64,000 nt of DNA from Flavobacteriaceae bacterium (GTDB lineage: Bacteria; Bacteroidota; Bacteroidia; Flavobacteriales; Flavobacteriaceae). The DNA is taken from positions 1 through 64,000 of the forward strand of contig JAKITQ010000013.1 in assembly GCA_021647985.1 (NCBI GenBank), in the 5' to 3' direction. Within the stretch, counting starts at the first letter, position 1, and each line of letters opens with the position of its first letter. Made by a program: the position numbers and the translations under genes. Shown piece by piece: positions 7,814 to 16,229 of the stretch. The notes beneath the pieces were generated by a model. It was not told where the DNA came from, did no database searches, and saw only the letters and a list, made by a program, of their open reading frames with translations.

Positions 7814-9298
7814 ATGATGAAGAAATATATTGTTTTAACCATATTATTATCCGGTTTGTTTATGCAATGGAGTTGTAGTGATGATGATAATGTACAGGTA
7901 GTGATTCCAGATGTAACGGAAGATATTGAAGTACAGGATTTTATATGGCAAGGGTTGAATTTATACTATCTTTGGCAAGAAAGTGTTCCAAATTTAAATG
8001 ACACAAAAATTGATGATCAAACCGAGTATGTGAATTTTTTAAAAGCAACTCCTGATCAAGAGGAATTCTTTGAAAATTTAATATATAACAGATCTTCTGT
8101 AGATTTTTGGAGCTGGATTGTTGATGATTATATTGAATTGGAAAATTCATTTGCAGGAATTTCTAAAAACAATGGGGTGGATTTTCGTTTAAGTAGATTT
8201 TCTGGTTCTAATGATGTATTTGGTTACGTACGGTTAATTTTACCTGATTCTGATGCCTCAGATAAAAATATAAAACGAGGAGATTTGTTTACTAGCGTTA
8301 ATGGTACACAATTAAATCTTGATAATTATAGAGATTTACTTTTCAACGATGATGTAGATACTTATACGCTTGGTTTATCAAAAATTGAAGATGGTGTTGT
8401 CTCTCCTACTGGTGTAAGTGTGACATTAACAAAATCTGAATATACTGAAAACCCTGTGTTTATTACAAAAACTATTGATGAAGACGGACATAAAATTGGG
8501 TATATTATGTATAACAGTTTTACGGCAAATTTTGATAATGAACTAAATGATGCATTTTTACAATTAAAAAATGAAGGAATAACAGATTTAATTCTTGATT
8601 TTAGATATAACCCCGGAGGAAGAGGTAGTTCCGCAAGAGCAATGGCAAGTATGATCACTGGCCAGTTTAAAGGTGAAATATTTGATAAAGTGCGTTTCAA
8701 TTCTAAATTACAAACAGAGTTTGAGAATTCAAACCCTGATTGGTTGTTCGATAATTTTTCAGATAAAATGTCTAATGGCAATACAATCAATAGTTTAAAT
8801 TTATCAAGTGTACATATAATTATAACAAGTAGTTCGGCTTCAGCAAGCGAATTGGTTATCAATGGTTTAAACCCATATATTAATGTAAGGTTGGTAGGAG
8901 AACAATCTGCTGGAAAATATACTGGCTCATTTACCTTATATGATTCAGACAATTTCAATAAAACAGGAGCTAATCCAAATCATAGATATGCTTTACAACC
9001 GATTGTTTTGGAAGGGGTGAATAAATTAGATGAAAATGATAAAGATGGATTCGAACCGCATATAGAGATACCAGAGGAATTAGATAATTTAGGCGTTTTG
9101 GGAGAAGATAATGAGCCTTTATTAAGAGCTGCTATTAATGATATTATAGGAGTATCTGCTAAACATATACGAACAAAAGCTTATTCATTTGAAAAGGTTA
9201 CAGATTCTAGAATGCATACTTTGTTAAAAGACAATATGTTTTTTGAGAATAAAGAATTGAATAAATTATTTAAAAGAACCCAGATTAAAATAAAATAA
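7814..9298 (+). CDS. S41 family C-terminal-processing-like protease, lipoprotein
   Basis: This 494-residue protein has a lipoprotein signal with acceptor Cys21 (FMQWSC), followed by an Asp-rich stretch. Residues about 38-125 match the S41 N-terminal helical region (IWQGLNLYYLWQESVP), a PDZ-like segment follows at about 130-210, and then the protease core. The serine lies in SSSASASELVINGL (about 339-352) and the general-base lysine is K368 in SAGKYTGS. The LDFRYNPGG motif at 261-269 is typical. It is likely anchored in the envelope. The next gene begins four bases after the stop, so they form one operon. Confidence 0.9.
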   Translation: MMKKYIVLTILLSGLFMQWSCSDDDNVQVVIPDVTEDIEVQDFIWQGLNLYYLWQESVPNLNDTKIDDQTEYVNFLKATPDQEEFFENLIYNRSSVDFWSWIVDDYIELENSFAGISKNNGVDFRLSRFSGSNDVFGYVRLILPDSDASDKNIKRGDLFTSVNGTQLNLDNYRDLLFNDDVDTYTLGLSKIEDGVVSPTGVSVTLTKSEYTENPVFITKTIDEDGHKIGYIMYNSFTANFDNELNDAFLQLKNEGITDLILDFRYNPGGRGSSARAMASMITGQFKGEIFDKVRFNSKLQTEFENSNPDWLFDNFSDKMSNGNTINSLNLSSVHIIITSSSASASELVINGLNPYINVRLVGEQSAGKYTGSFTLYDSDNFNKTGANPNHRYALQPIVLEGVNKLDENDKDGFEPHIEIPEELDNLGVLGEDNEPLLRAAINDIIGVSAKHIRTKAYSFEKVTDSRMHTLLKDNMFFENKELNKLFKRTQIKIK

Positions 9299-9301
9299 TT
9301 T

Positions 9302-9673
9302 ATGCGAATTGATAAATATCTATGGTGTACACGATATTTTAAAACGCGAAGTATTGCTACAGAAGCTTGTAAAAAAGGTCATGTTAAATTAAACAGGGCG
9401 AATGTCAAACCTTCTAAAGATGTATTCTCTGGTGAAAAGTTGATGATCCGCAAAAATCAAATCAATTATGAACTAATCGTGTTGGGTGTTCCAAAAAACA
9501 GAGTTGGTGCAAAATTAGTTGATATTTACAGAAAAGATATTACTCCAGAAACTGCTTTTGACAACCAAGATTTATTGAAGTATTCTAAAGATTATTACAG
9601 AAAAAAAGGAGCTGGTAGACCAACAAAAAAAGATCGTCGAGATATAGATGGTTATACGGATGAAGAAGGGTAA
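9302..9673 (+). CDS. hslR: S4-domain RNA-binding protein, Hsp15-like
   Basis: This 123-residue protein begins with a canonical S4 domain: MRIDKYLWCTRYFKTRSIAT, then KKGHVKLNR and a basic strand (GEKLMIRK). The C-terminal tail is lysine/arginine rich. This is the Hsp15 layout, a protein that in Escherichia coli binds 50S subunits carrying stalled peptidyl-tRNA. It is the second gene of a four-gene operon starting with the S41 protease. The methyltransferase downstream overlaps its last codons. Confidence 0.85.
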   Translation: MRIDKYLWCTRYFKTRSIATEACKKGHVKLNRANVKPSKDVFSGEKLMIRKNQINYELIVLGVPKNRVGAKLVDIYRKDITPETAFDNQDLLKYSKDYYRKKGAGRPTKKDRRDIDGYTDEEG

Positions 9674-10256
9674 ACTCAATCCAAATTATTGGGAGAATAA
9701 TTATTTAAACCAAAATACCGATTGGGATATTGGTTATGCTTCCCCTCCAATTGTTAATTATTTTGAAAAAATTGTAAATAAAAATATATCCATTTTAATT
9801 CCAGGAGCCGGAAATGCTTATGAAGCAGAATATTTATTTAAATTGGGATTTAAAAATATTACGGTATTAGATTATGCTACACAACCTCTAATAAATTTAC
9901 AAAAAAGAATTCCAACATTTCCTGATAACCAGTTGGTTCAAGATGACTTTTTTAATCATCATAAAAAATATGACATCATTATTGAACAGACATTTTTTTG
10001 CGCTTTAAATCCTGTATTAAGAGCTTCTTATGCAGCTCACATGCATCGTCTTTTGCATTTGGGAGGTAGTATTATAGGTGTTTTATTTAATTTCCCCTTA
10101 TCGGATGAAGGCCCGCCTTTTGGAGGTTCTGTAAGTGAGTACAAAAAACTTTTTTCTACTAAGTTTGAAATTAAAGTTTTAGAGCTTTGTTATAATTCAA
10201 TAAAACCTAGGCAAGGCAACGAACTTTTTATTATTTTTGAAAAGAAAATAAATTAA
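9660..10256 (+). CDS. SAM-dependent methyltransferase, TPMT-like
   Basis: From the ATG at 9660 this is a 198-residue class I methyltransferase. It has the thiopurine/thiol methyltransferase opening (YWENNYLNQNTDWDIGYASP, about residues 9-28), the SAM motif LIPGAGNAYEAEYL, the motif II region ITVLDYA and the post-motif EQTFFCAL. The substrate is unknown; this family includes thiol and selenol methyltransferases. The start overlaps the preceding S4-domain gene by 14 bases. An upstream in-frame ATG at 9648 is possible but less likely. Confidence 0.82.
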   Translation: MKKGKLNPNYWENNYLNQNTDWDIGYASPPIVNYFEKIVNKNISILIPGAGNAYEAEYLFKLGFKNITVLDYATQPLINLQKRIPTFPDNQLVQDDFFNHHKKYDIIIEQTFFCALNPVLRASYAAHMHRLLHLGGSIIGVLFNFPLSDEGPPFGGSVSEYKKLFSTKFEIKVLELCYNSIKPRQGNELFIIFEKKIN

Positions 10257-10259
10257 ACC

Positions 10260-10757
10260 ATGAGCAAGTCCATCATATTAAATAATCAACAAATTAATCA
10301 TACGATTAAAAGAATAGCTTTTCAAATTTATGAGAATAATATTGACGAAAAGGATTTGATACTGGCAGGTATCAAAACAAACGGCTATGTTTTTGCACAA
10401 AAAATAAAAGAAGCTTTAGAATCTATTTCTCCTATAAAGGTTCATTTATGTGAGGTTAAGATCAATAAAAAAAAGCCTCAAGATAAAATAGAAACTTCCT
10501 TGAGTTTATCTGAGTTTAAAAATAAATCTTTGGTATTGGTTGACGATGTATTAAATTCAGGAACCACATTAATCTATGCTGTAAAGCATTTTTTAGATGT
10601 CCCTTTAAAACAATTTAAAACAGCCGTATTGGTGAATAGAAATCATAAGAAATACCCTATCAAAGCTGATTTTAAAGGCTTGTCACTTTCAACTTCTCTA
10701 CAAGAACATATTACGGTTACATTTGCAAACAATTCATCCGCTGCTTATTTAGAGTAA
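10260..10757 (+). CDS. Phosphoribosyltransferase domain protein (PyrR-like)
   Basis: This 165-residue protein has a type I phosphoribosyltransferase fold. The PRPP loop is LVLVDDVLNSGTTL (about residues 97-110), and a typical N-terminal segment reads LILAGIKTNGYVFAQKI. It resembles PyrR and other small PRTases. It could be a uracil or purine salvage enzyme or a nucleotide-sensing regulator; the sequence alone does not decide. It starts three bases after the methyltransferase and converges with aroK, the two 3' ends overlapping by nine bases. Confidence 0.75.
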   Translation: MSKSIILNNQQINHTIKRIAFQIYENNIDEKDLILAGIKTNGYVFAQKIKEALESISPIKVHLCEVKINKKKPQDKIETSLSLSEFKNKSLVLVDDVLNSGTTLIYAVKHFLDVPLKQFKTAVLVNRNHKKYPIKADFKGLSLSTSLQEHITVTFANNSSAAYLE

Positions 10758-11258
10758 GACTTCTGTTTCATCCACAATATCTGTTACCGTTTTATTATCG
10801 ATATGAATTATATGATCAGCTTGATCATAAAAAATTGCTCTTTCAAATAAATGTTTGGCGATAAACTCTTTTAATTTTTCCTTACTTAAAGCTGTTATTA
10901 AAGGTCTGTTCTCTTTTTCTTTGTATAACCTATCAAATAAAGTAATTAAATTTGCCTTTAAATATATAGAATTGGAATGATTTTTAATGATATCTATATT
11001 GTTTGCATAACAAGGTGTTCCACCACCTAAAGCCAACACAAAACTTTTATCGCTAGTCAATAATTCTAACAAATATTTGTTTTCCTGTACTCTAAAATAA
11101 ATCTCACCTTTATTTTTAAAAATATTGTGAATGCTAGCACCTTCTTTTTTAATGATATAATCATCTAGATCAATGGCATTCAGACCTAATTTCTTGGCCA
11201 ATAACCTTGAAACTGTTGATTTTCCACTAGCCATATAGCCAAGTAAAATTATTTTCAT
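10749..11258 (-). CDS. aroK: Shikimate kinase
   Basis: This 169-residue protein matches shikimate kinase throughout: the P-loop GYMASGKS at 7-14, the LDDYI shikimate-binding aspartate region, GEIYFRVQE with the substrate-binding arginine, the LALGGGTP loop, and the ENRPLI lid arginine. It phosphorylates shikimate to shikimate 3-phosphate on the chorismate pathway. It is transcribed alone. Its 3' end overlaps the convergent phosphoribosyltransferase gene by nine bases. Confidence 0.95.
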   Translation of the reverse strand: MKIILLGYMASGKSTVSRLLAKKLGLNAIDLDDYIIKKEGASIHNIFKNKGEIYFRVQENKYLLELLTSDKSFVLALGGGTPCYANNIDIIKNHSNSIYLKANLITLFDRLYKEKENRPLITALSKEKLKEFIAKHLFERAIFYDQADHIIHIDNKTVTDIVDETEVLL

Positions 11259-11377
11259 ACACTTAAATATTTAAGTAATTTATCCAATTAAATTTTCTCC
11301 TTTTCAATTAAAAAAAAATTGATTTATAGGGCTGTAATATTTTTACAAATATCTTTAAATTTTTTAGAAAAAAAGCC

Positions 11378-11407
11378 TTGTTTTATTAATAATTGATAGT
11401 ATATTTG
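11378..11407 (+). promoter_or_regulatory. Promoter of the first tRNA-Lys
   Basis: TTG at 11378-11380 is followed after 19 bases by TATATTTG at 11400-11407, a textbook Bacteroidota TTG-N19-TAnnTTTG promoter. The tRNA begins 15 bases later. Confidence 0.8.
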
Positions 11408-11535
11408 CATCCGAATTAATTGACCTGGTAGCTCAGTTGGTAGAGCATCTCCCTTTTAAGGAGAGGGTCCTGGGTTCGAGCCCCAGCCCGGTCACTATAA
11501 TTTATTTAAAAATCCGCCCAAAAGGCGGATTTTTT
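11388..11535 (+). repeat. Duplicated tRNA-Lys unit, copy 1
   Basis: The segment holding the minus-7 element, tRNA-Lys and its terminator recurs almost unchanged 374 bases downstream, at 11762-11909. Differences are limited to a few bases outside the tRNA. The tRNA-Leu gene lies between the two copies. Confidence 0.85.
11422..11494 (+). tRNA. trnK: tRNA-Lys (anticodon TTT), copy 1
   Basis: This 73-base cloverleaf has D-arm GCTC/GAGC, anticodon stem TCTCC/GGAGA with loop CTTTTAA (anticodon TTT), and T-arm CTGGG/CCCAG with loop TTCGAGC. CCA is not encoded. The acceptor stem GACCTGG/CCCGGTC contains a T-C mismatch at pair 5:68. Confidence 0.95.
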
Positions 11536-11538
11536 TTA
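11510..11538 (+). terminator. Terminator after the first tRNA-Lys
   Basis: ATCCGCC-CAAAA-GGCGGAT forms a perfect 7-bp stem followed by seven T residues. Confidence 0.85.
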
Positions 11539-11544
11539 GATTTG

Positions 11545-11552
11545 TATCTTTG
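11545..11552 (+). promoter_or_regulatory. Minus-7 element of tRNA-Leu
   Basis: TATCTTTG fits TAnnTTTG and lies nine bases before the tRNA. The upstream TTG position is occupied by the preceding terminator, so only the minus-7 element is convincing. Confidence 0.55.
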
Positions 11553-11561
11553 AAATAATTA

Positions 11562-11647
11562 GCGCATGTGGCGAAATTGGTAGACGCGCCAGCTTGAGGG
11601 GCTGGTGTTCGATTATGAATGTGCTGGTTCGAGTCCAGTCATGCGCA
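11562..11647 (+). tRNA. trnL: tRNA-Leu (anticodon GAG)
   Basis: This 86-base class II tRNA has a fully paired acceptor stem GCGCATG/CATGCGC, anticodon stem CCAGC/GCTGG with loop TTGAGGG (anticodon GAG), a long variable arm and a TTCGAGT T-loop. CCA is not encoded. Confidence 0.95.
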
Positions 11648-11654
11648 CTTCTAT

Positions 11655-11692
11655 AAAAGTCATGGTTTTTAAATGAAATCATGGCTTTTTTT
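11655..11692 (+). terminator. Terminator after tRNA-Leu
   Basis: AAAGTCATG (11656-11664) pairs with CATGGCTTT (11680-11688), with one T-G pair, and is followed by a T-run. Confidence 0.7.
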
Positions 11693-11751
11693 AATGTGTA
11701 AACTAATTTTAAATAGATATGAATTTTACTGGATAAAAGACATAAAATAGT

Positions 11752-11781
11752 TTGTACAAAAAATAATTGATAGTATATTTG
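11752..11781 (+). promoter_or_regulatory. Promoter of the second tRNA-Lys
   Basis: TTG at 11752-11754, a 19-base spacer and TATATTTG at 11774-11781 repeat the architecture of the first tRNA-Lys promoter, although the minus-33 flank differs. Confidence 0.8.
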
Positions 11782-11909
11782 CAGCCCGATTAATTGACCT
11801 GGTAGCTCAGTTGGTAGAGCATCTCCCTTTTAAGGAGAGGGTCCTGGGTTCGAGCCCCAGCCCGGTCACTGTAATTTATTAAAAAATCCGCCCAAAAGGC
11901 GGATTTTTT
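11762..11909 (+). repeat. Duplicated tRNA-Lys unit, copy 2
   Basis: This is the second copy of the unit at 11388-11535: minus-7 element, identical tRNA-Lys and a terminator with the same stem. Sequence similarity stops shortly upstream of the minus-7 element and after the terminator. Confidence 0.85.
11796..11868 (+). tRNA. trnK: tRNA-Lys (anticodon TTT), copy 2
   Basis: This copy is identical in sequence to the tRNA at 11422-11494, including the T-C mismatch at acceptor pair 5:68. CCA is not encoded. Confidence 0.95.
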
Positions 11910-11910
11910 A
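11886..11910 (+). terminator. Terminator after the second tRNA-Lys
   Basis: It has the same ATCCGCC-CAAAA-GGCGGAT stem as the first tRNA-Lys terminator, followed by six T residues. Confidence 0.85.
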
Positions 11911-11989
11911 CTTTACTGTTTTTTTTAAAATAAAAAAGGAACCGTATTTAACACAATTCCATTTTTTATAATTCTATAAAGTAATTTTC

Positions 11990-13549
11990 TTATTTGGCTA
12001 TATTTACTACCCGTGTTTCTCTAATAACAGTTACCCTTACCTGTCCTGGATAGGTCATGTCATTTTGAATTTTTTGTGTAATGTTAAACGATAATTCTGC
12101 CGCCTTTGTATCGTCAACTTTATCACTTTCTACAATTACACGTAATTCTCTACCGGCTTGAATGGCGTATGCTTTTTGCACTCCATTAAAACCAAAAGCA
12201 ACGTCTTCTAATTCTTTTAAGCGTTGAATATAGGAATCTATAACTTGTCTTCTTGCTCCTGGTCTAGCACCTGAAATAGCATCACAAACCTGAATTATTG
12301 GAGCGTATAAAGATTTCATTTCTATTTCGTCATGGTGTGCTCCAATCGCATTACATACATCTACTTTTTCATTGTATTTTTCGGCCCATTGCATACCTAA
12401 AATGGCATGAGGTAATTCAGTATCTGTATTGGGTACTTTTCCAATATCGTGTAATAGTCCGGCTCGTTTTGCAATTTTAGGATTTAAACCTAGCTCAGAT
12501 GCCATAACAGCACATAAATTAGCAACTTCACGTGAATGTTGTAATAAATTTTGCCCGTAAGATGATCTGTATTTCATTCTGCCAACGGTTTTAATTAATT
12601 CGGGGTGTAAACCATGAATGCCCAAATCAATAACTGTACGTTTTCCTACTTCAATTATTTCTTGATTTATCTCTTTGGTGGTCTTTGCTACAACTTCTTC
12701 AATACGAGCAGGATGAATTCTTCCATCAGTCACCAATTTGTGTAAAGCCAATCTAGCAATTTCTCTTCTTACTGGATCAAAACAAGATAAAATTATTGCT
12801 TCGGGTGTATCATCAACTATTATTTCTACACCTGTTGTAGATTCAATAGCTCTAATATTACGTCCTTCTCTTCCAATAATACGACCTTTAACATCATCAT
12901 TTTCTAAATTAAAAACAGAAACACAATTATCAATTGTTTGCTCTACTCCTATTCTTTGAATGGTGTTTAAGATTATTTTTTTTGCTTCCTGCTGTGCCGT
13001 TAATTTGGCTTCTTCAAGCGTACTTTGCACATACACCATTGCATCTGACTTTGCTTCTTCTTTAAGTGTTTCAACCAATTCTTGTTTTGCATCATTTGCA
13101 GACAAGCCAGATAATACTTCTAGGTGTTGTACTTGCTTTTTATGAAACTTATCAATTTCAATTTTTTTCTTATCAATAAAATCCAATCTATAATTATAAT
13201 CTTTTTCTTTATCCTCAACAGATTTATTAAGTTTTTTATTTCTATCTAATTCCTGAGAGACACGAGACTCTTTTTCTCTTATTCTTTTCTCAGATTCAAT
13301 TATCTTTTTTTCACGTGATAAAACAACTTTTTCATGCTCAGACTTTAACTCTATAAATCTTTCTTTTGCTTGTAGTATTTTATCTTTTTTTATTCCGTCT
13401 GCATCAATTTTAGCTTCTTTTAAAATGGTAGAAGCTTGTTTTTTGACGTTTTTTATGGTTGATGAAGCCTTCTTTTTCTCTAGAATTTTGGCAATTATAA
13501 AACCTAATGCCAATGCCCCTATCGCTATTATTATTGTTGTTGATATCAT
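11990..13549 (-). CDS. rny: Ribonuclease Y
   Basis: This 519-residue protein has the complete RNase Y architecture: an N-terminal membrane anchor ([20 protein letters not shown]), a long charged coiled coil (about 30-190), a KH domain with [15 protein letters not shown], and an HD phosphohydrolase domain with AGLLHDIGK. Length is typical. The enzyme is an endoribonuclease that starts mRNA decay at the membrane. It lies downstream of zapA on the same strand, separated by a structured segment that I call a 6S-like RNA. Confidence 0.95.
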   Translation of the reverse strand: MISTTIIIAIGALALGFIIAKILEKKKASSTIKNVKKQASTILKEAKIDADGIKKDKILQAKERFIELKSEHEKVVLSREKKIIESEKRIREKESRVSQELDRNKKLNKSVEDKEKDYNYRLDFIDKKKIEIDKFHKKQVQHLEVLSGLSANDAKQELVETLKEEAKSDAMVYVQSTLEEAKLTAQQEAKKIILNTIQRIGVEQTIDNCVSVFNLENDDVKGRIIGREGRNIRAIESTTGVEIIVDDTPEAIILSCFDPVRREIARLALHKLVTDGRIHPARIEEVVAKTTKEINQEIIEVGKRTVIDLGIHGLHPELIKTVGRMKYRSSYGQNLLQHSREVANLCAVMASELGLNPKIAKRAGLLHDIGKVPNTDTELPHAILGMQWAEKYNEKVDVCNAIGAHHDEIEMKSLYAPIIQVCDAISGARPGARRQVIDSYIQRLKELEDVAFGFNGVQKAYAIQAGRELRVIVESDKVDDTKAAELSFNITQKIQNDMTYPGQVRVTVIRETRVVNIAK

Positions 13550-13562
13550 ATTTATATATATA

Positions 13563-13675
13563 AAAAGCCCACATCAGCTATGGTTTTGTAAACTCCTGTT
13601 AACAGGTATAGGACTAACTTTAATGATCAAGTATCCTATTTTAAAATGATAAATCATTTTATTAGGCACGCTTTA
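13563..13675 (-). ncRNA. ssrS: Candidate 6S RNA (6S-Flavo-like) between zapA and rny
   Basis: The zapA-rny gap of about 215 bases holds a foldable minus-strand segment of about 113 bases. The ends pair (AAAGC with GCTTT). Inside are ATAGGA pairing with TCCTAT around an internal bulge, an AAAATGA-TTTA-TCATTTT hairpin and a CCTGTTAACAGG hairpin. It ends in GGGCTTTTT. Linkage of 6S RNA to zapA is known in several bacterial groups, and a short flavobacterial 6S class (6S-Flavo) is described. The assignment rests on position, size and fold, not on a covariance model match. Confidence 0.55.
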
Positions 13676-13765
13676 ACATTAAAAACTCATCCTTTTTAAA
13701 TTGATAGTGTTGAGTTTATCAAACAAATAACTAATGTAGGCAGTAATTGTTTTCTTTTAAAGAAC

Positions 13766-14059
13766 TTATACTAATCGAGAATCTAATAATTGATTAATTT
13801 CTCTTAATTTAATTTCAACTTTATTCATTTCCAAATCGTCATATACATTTTGAACCTCATGTTGAGATGCAAATTGTAAAGCGCACATGGCTAATACATC
13901 TTGTTTATCACGAACTTCATAATTTTTTTCAAATTTCTTTAAAAGTTCGTTAATCTTTTTAACCGCCAATCTAATCCCTTCTTCTTCTCCTTCGTTTCTG
14001 ATGGTTAATGGATAAACTCTATCTCCAATGGTGACTTTTATCTTCAAGTTATCATCCAT
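13766..14059 (-). CDS. zapA: Cell division protein ZapA
   Basis: This 97-residue protein matches ZapA. The N-terminal beta segment is DNLKIKVTIGDRVYPLTI, the middle helix is EEEGIRLAVKKINELLKKFE, and a long C-terminal coiled coil includes DVLAMCALQFASQ. ZapA binds and bundles FtsZ at the division ring. It starts eight bases after the stop of a small coiled-coil gene. Confidence 0.88.
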   Translation of the reverse strand: MDDNLKIKVTIGDRVYPLTIRNEGEEEGIRLAVKKINELLKKFEKNYEVRDKQDVLAMCALQFASQHEVQNVYDDLEMNKVEIKLREINQLLDSRLV

Positions 14060-14067
14060 GTTTTATG

Positions 14068-14361
14068 CTAATCGCTTAATTGAACTATACATTTGTCAAT
14101 TTGGCGAATCAATGTATTTATTTTAAGTTTGGTTATATGTTTGTCTTCTTTGCTGCCTACCATTGCATTCGCAACTCTTAATGATTCATATTTTTTTTCT
14201 AAATCAATAATTTGTTGATGCCGTTCATTCAATTGTTCTTCGAATTCACCTTTTTTCAACAATAATATTTTATTTTCCTGTTGTAAATCAGTATATTTCG
14301 ATAACAATTTTGAGATCTTATCCTCAAGTAAATTAACTATTTGAAATAAATTTTGCATCAA
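14068..14361 (-). CDS. Small coiled-coil protein upstream of zapA
   Basis: This 97-residue protein is predicted to be mostly one heptad-rich helix (residues about 5-65, including LLEDKISKLLSKYTDLQQEN), then a short C-terminal helix (KLKINTLIRQIDKCIVQL). Its size, coil and coupling to zapA suggest a cell-division accessory protein comparable to ZapB, but I see no specific signature. No membrane segment is present. Confidence 0.7.
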   Translation of the reverse strand: MMQNLFQIVNLLEDKISKLLSKYTDLQQENKILLLKKGEFEEQLNERHQQIIDLEKKYESLRVANAMVGSKEDKHITKLKINTLIRQIDKCIVQLSD

Positions 14362-14519
14362 CTCAAAGAATCAAACTATAACAACAAATTTAGTACTCCT
14401 ATATTTATAAAACAACTTTTTTATCATTTTATCATGAATTTATATTCAAATTATTGAATTTTAACCATTTAAAATATTCATTTTTTAGTATCAATTCTTA
14501 TGATTACTTTAGCAAACTT

Positions 14520-16226
14520 ATGAGAAAAAAAGTTATTTTATTAGTCTTTTTAAACTTTTTAGGAATACTTTATTCTCAAAATAAATACCCTGAAGATTAT
14601 TTTACAAACCCCTTAAGAATACCACTAATTTTATCCGGTACTTTTGGTGAATTACGTTCCAATCATTTTCATGCAGGATTGGATATTAAAACACAACAAG
14701 TAGAAGGCCTTAAGGTATATGCATCTGGCGAAGGTTATGTTTCTAGAATAAATGTTTCCCTTTGGGGTTATGGAAATGCCATTTATATTACACATCCTAA
14801 TGGATACACAACTGTCTATGCCCATTTGCAAAAATTTTCACATAAAATTGAAAAATATGTAAAAAAGCATCAATATAAAAAGGAGAGTTTTACCATTAGA
14901 CTTTACCCAAAATCTAGTGAATTATTGATTAATAAAGGGGAAGTTATTGCATTAAGTGGAAATTCTGGAAGTTCTGGCGGACCACATTTACACTATGAAA
15001 TTAGAGATGTAAAAGCCAATATTTTAAATCCAATGCTTTTTGGTATTAAAATAGCCGATCATAAAAGCCCAACGATTCAATCGGTTTTTACATTTACTAA
15101 AAATGATACTTCACATGTAAATCAATCCAATAAAAATGTGCAATTGGTTTTGAAAAGACAATACAATGGAGATTTATTGGCCAACAAAATTTATGCTTAC
15201 GGTACTATTGGTATTGGTATTAATGCTTATGACAGATTAGATGGTGCATTGAATCACAATGGTTTGTATGATATAAAAATGGAAGTAAATGGAGATAAAT
15301 TATTTCAATTTACTTTGGATAAATTTTCGTTCAATGAGTCTCGATATATAAACTCATATATTGATTATAAGCGCTATATTAAATTAAAACAAAGGGTTCA
15401 GAAATGTTTTGTAGATTATGATAAGAATAATTTAAGTTTGTATAAAACCTTAATAAACAAAGGTTTTTTTACTGTTAAAGATAGTTTAGACTATAATGTA
15501 ATTATTACAGCTAGTGATTTTGAAGGTAATCAAACCAAATTGACAATTCCTATTAAAGGAAAAAAAGATTCCATAATCATCACAAAAAAAATCAATAAAA
15601 CACCTTATTATTTCAAATCAAAAGAAGTCAATAAAATTAGTGATAGTGTTGTAAGTATTCATTTCCCAAAAAATATTTTTTATGAGGATTTTTATTTTGA
15701 TTATTCATATAGAGATGGAATAGCCAAATTACATAACAATACCATGCCAGTACACAAAAAATTCAGACTTTCATTTAACATTTCTAATTATTCAGAAAAA
15801 GCTATTGATCAATTGTATATTGCAAAAAAAAATAAATATGGTAAACTAAATTATGTATCTACGCATAGAAACGAGTCTACCCTTTATACATCAAATAATA
15901 GCCTGGGTGAGTTCACATTGGCTACAGACAACAAACCACCAACAATAAAACCTTTTGGCTTTAAAGATGGTCAATGGCTAACCAAATTTCAAACATTACG
16001 AGTAAAAATTCAAGACAAAGGATCTGGAATAAAATCGTTTCGCGGAGAAATTGATGGGAAATGGATATTGATGCGTTTCAATCCTAAAAAGGGTATATTA
16101 ACTTATGATTTTAATGATAAAATATTGGTTGGCACAAAACATTTATTAAAAGTTATTGTTTCTGATAATGTAAATAATTCTACTACTTTTACAATTACAT
16201 TTAACAAAAAAAGTAAAACCTTATAG
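14520..16226 (+). CDS. M23 family (LytM-type) metallopeptidase, secreted
   Basis: From the ATG at 14520 this is a 568-residue protein with a signal peptide (MRKKVILLVFLNFLGILYSQ). The M23 domain comes first: HxxxD zinc motif H51-AGL-D55, H102 in VYAHLQK, and the HxH motif H156-L-H158 in GGPHLHYEI. About 400 residues of beta-rich sequence follow, with no named domain. It should act on peptidoglycan cross-bridges or regulate other lytic enzymes. The open frame extends upstream to 14454, but that part lacks a signal peptide. The TonB receptor gene starts three bases after its stop. Confidence 0.88.
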   Translation: MRKKVILLVFLNFLGILYSQNKYPEDYFTNPLRIPLILSGTFGELRSNHFHAGLDIKTQQVEGLKVYASGEGYVSRINVSLWGYGNAIYITHPNGYTTVYAHLQKFSHKIEKYVKKHQYKKESFTIRLYPKSSELLINKGEVIALSGNSGSSGGPHLHYEIRDVKANILNPMLFGIKIADHKSPTIQSVFTFTKNDTSHVNQSNKNVQLVLKRQYNGDLLANKIYAYGTIGIGINAYDRLDGALNHNGLYDIKMEVNGDKLFQFTLDKFSFNESRYINSYIDYKRYIKLKQRVQKCFVDYDKNNLSLYKTLINKGFFTVKDSLDYNVIITASDFEGNQTKLTIPIKGKKDSIIITKKINKTPYYFKSKEVNKISDSVVSIHFPKNIFYEDFYFDYSYRDGIAKLHNNTMPVHKKFRLSFNISNYSEKAIDQLYIAKKNKYGKLNYVSTHRNESTLYTSNNSLGEFTLATDNKPPTIKPFGFKDGQWLTKFQTLRVKIQDKGSGIKSFRGEIDGKWILMRFNPKKGILTYDFNDKILVGTKHLLKVIVSDNVNNSTTFTITFNKKSKTL

Positions 16227-16229
16227 TCC

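Noticed and set aside
8362-8958. 198-codon open frame on the minus strand
   Set aside because: It lies entirely within the S41 protease gene on the other strand and has no domain or plausible start context; it is a shadow frame.
11262-11990. Integrated element using the tRNA genes as attachment sites
   Set aside because: No integrase is nearby and the repeats are whole tRNA transcription units with promoter and terminator, which indicates tandem duplication.
12738-13145. Two plus-strand open frames of 73 and 61 codons
   Set aside because: They are antisense to rny, serine-rich as expected for shadows of an AT-rich gene, and have no promoter.
13563-13675. tmRNA in the zapA-rny gap
   Set aside because: The segment is too short, has no tRNA-like end with a T-loop, and no tag-peptide frame; 6S RNA fits better.
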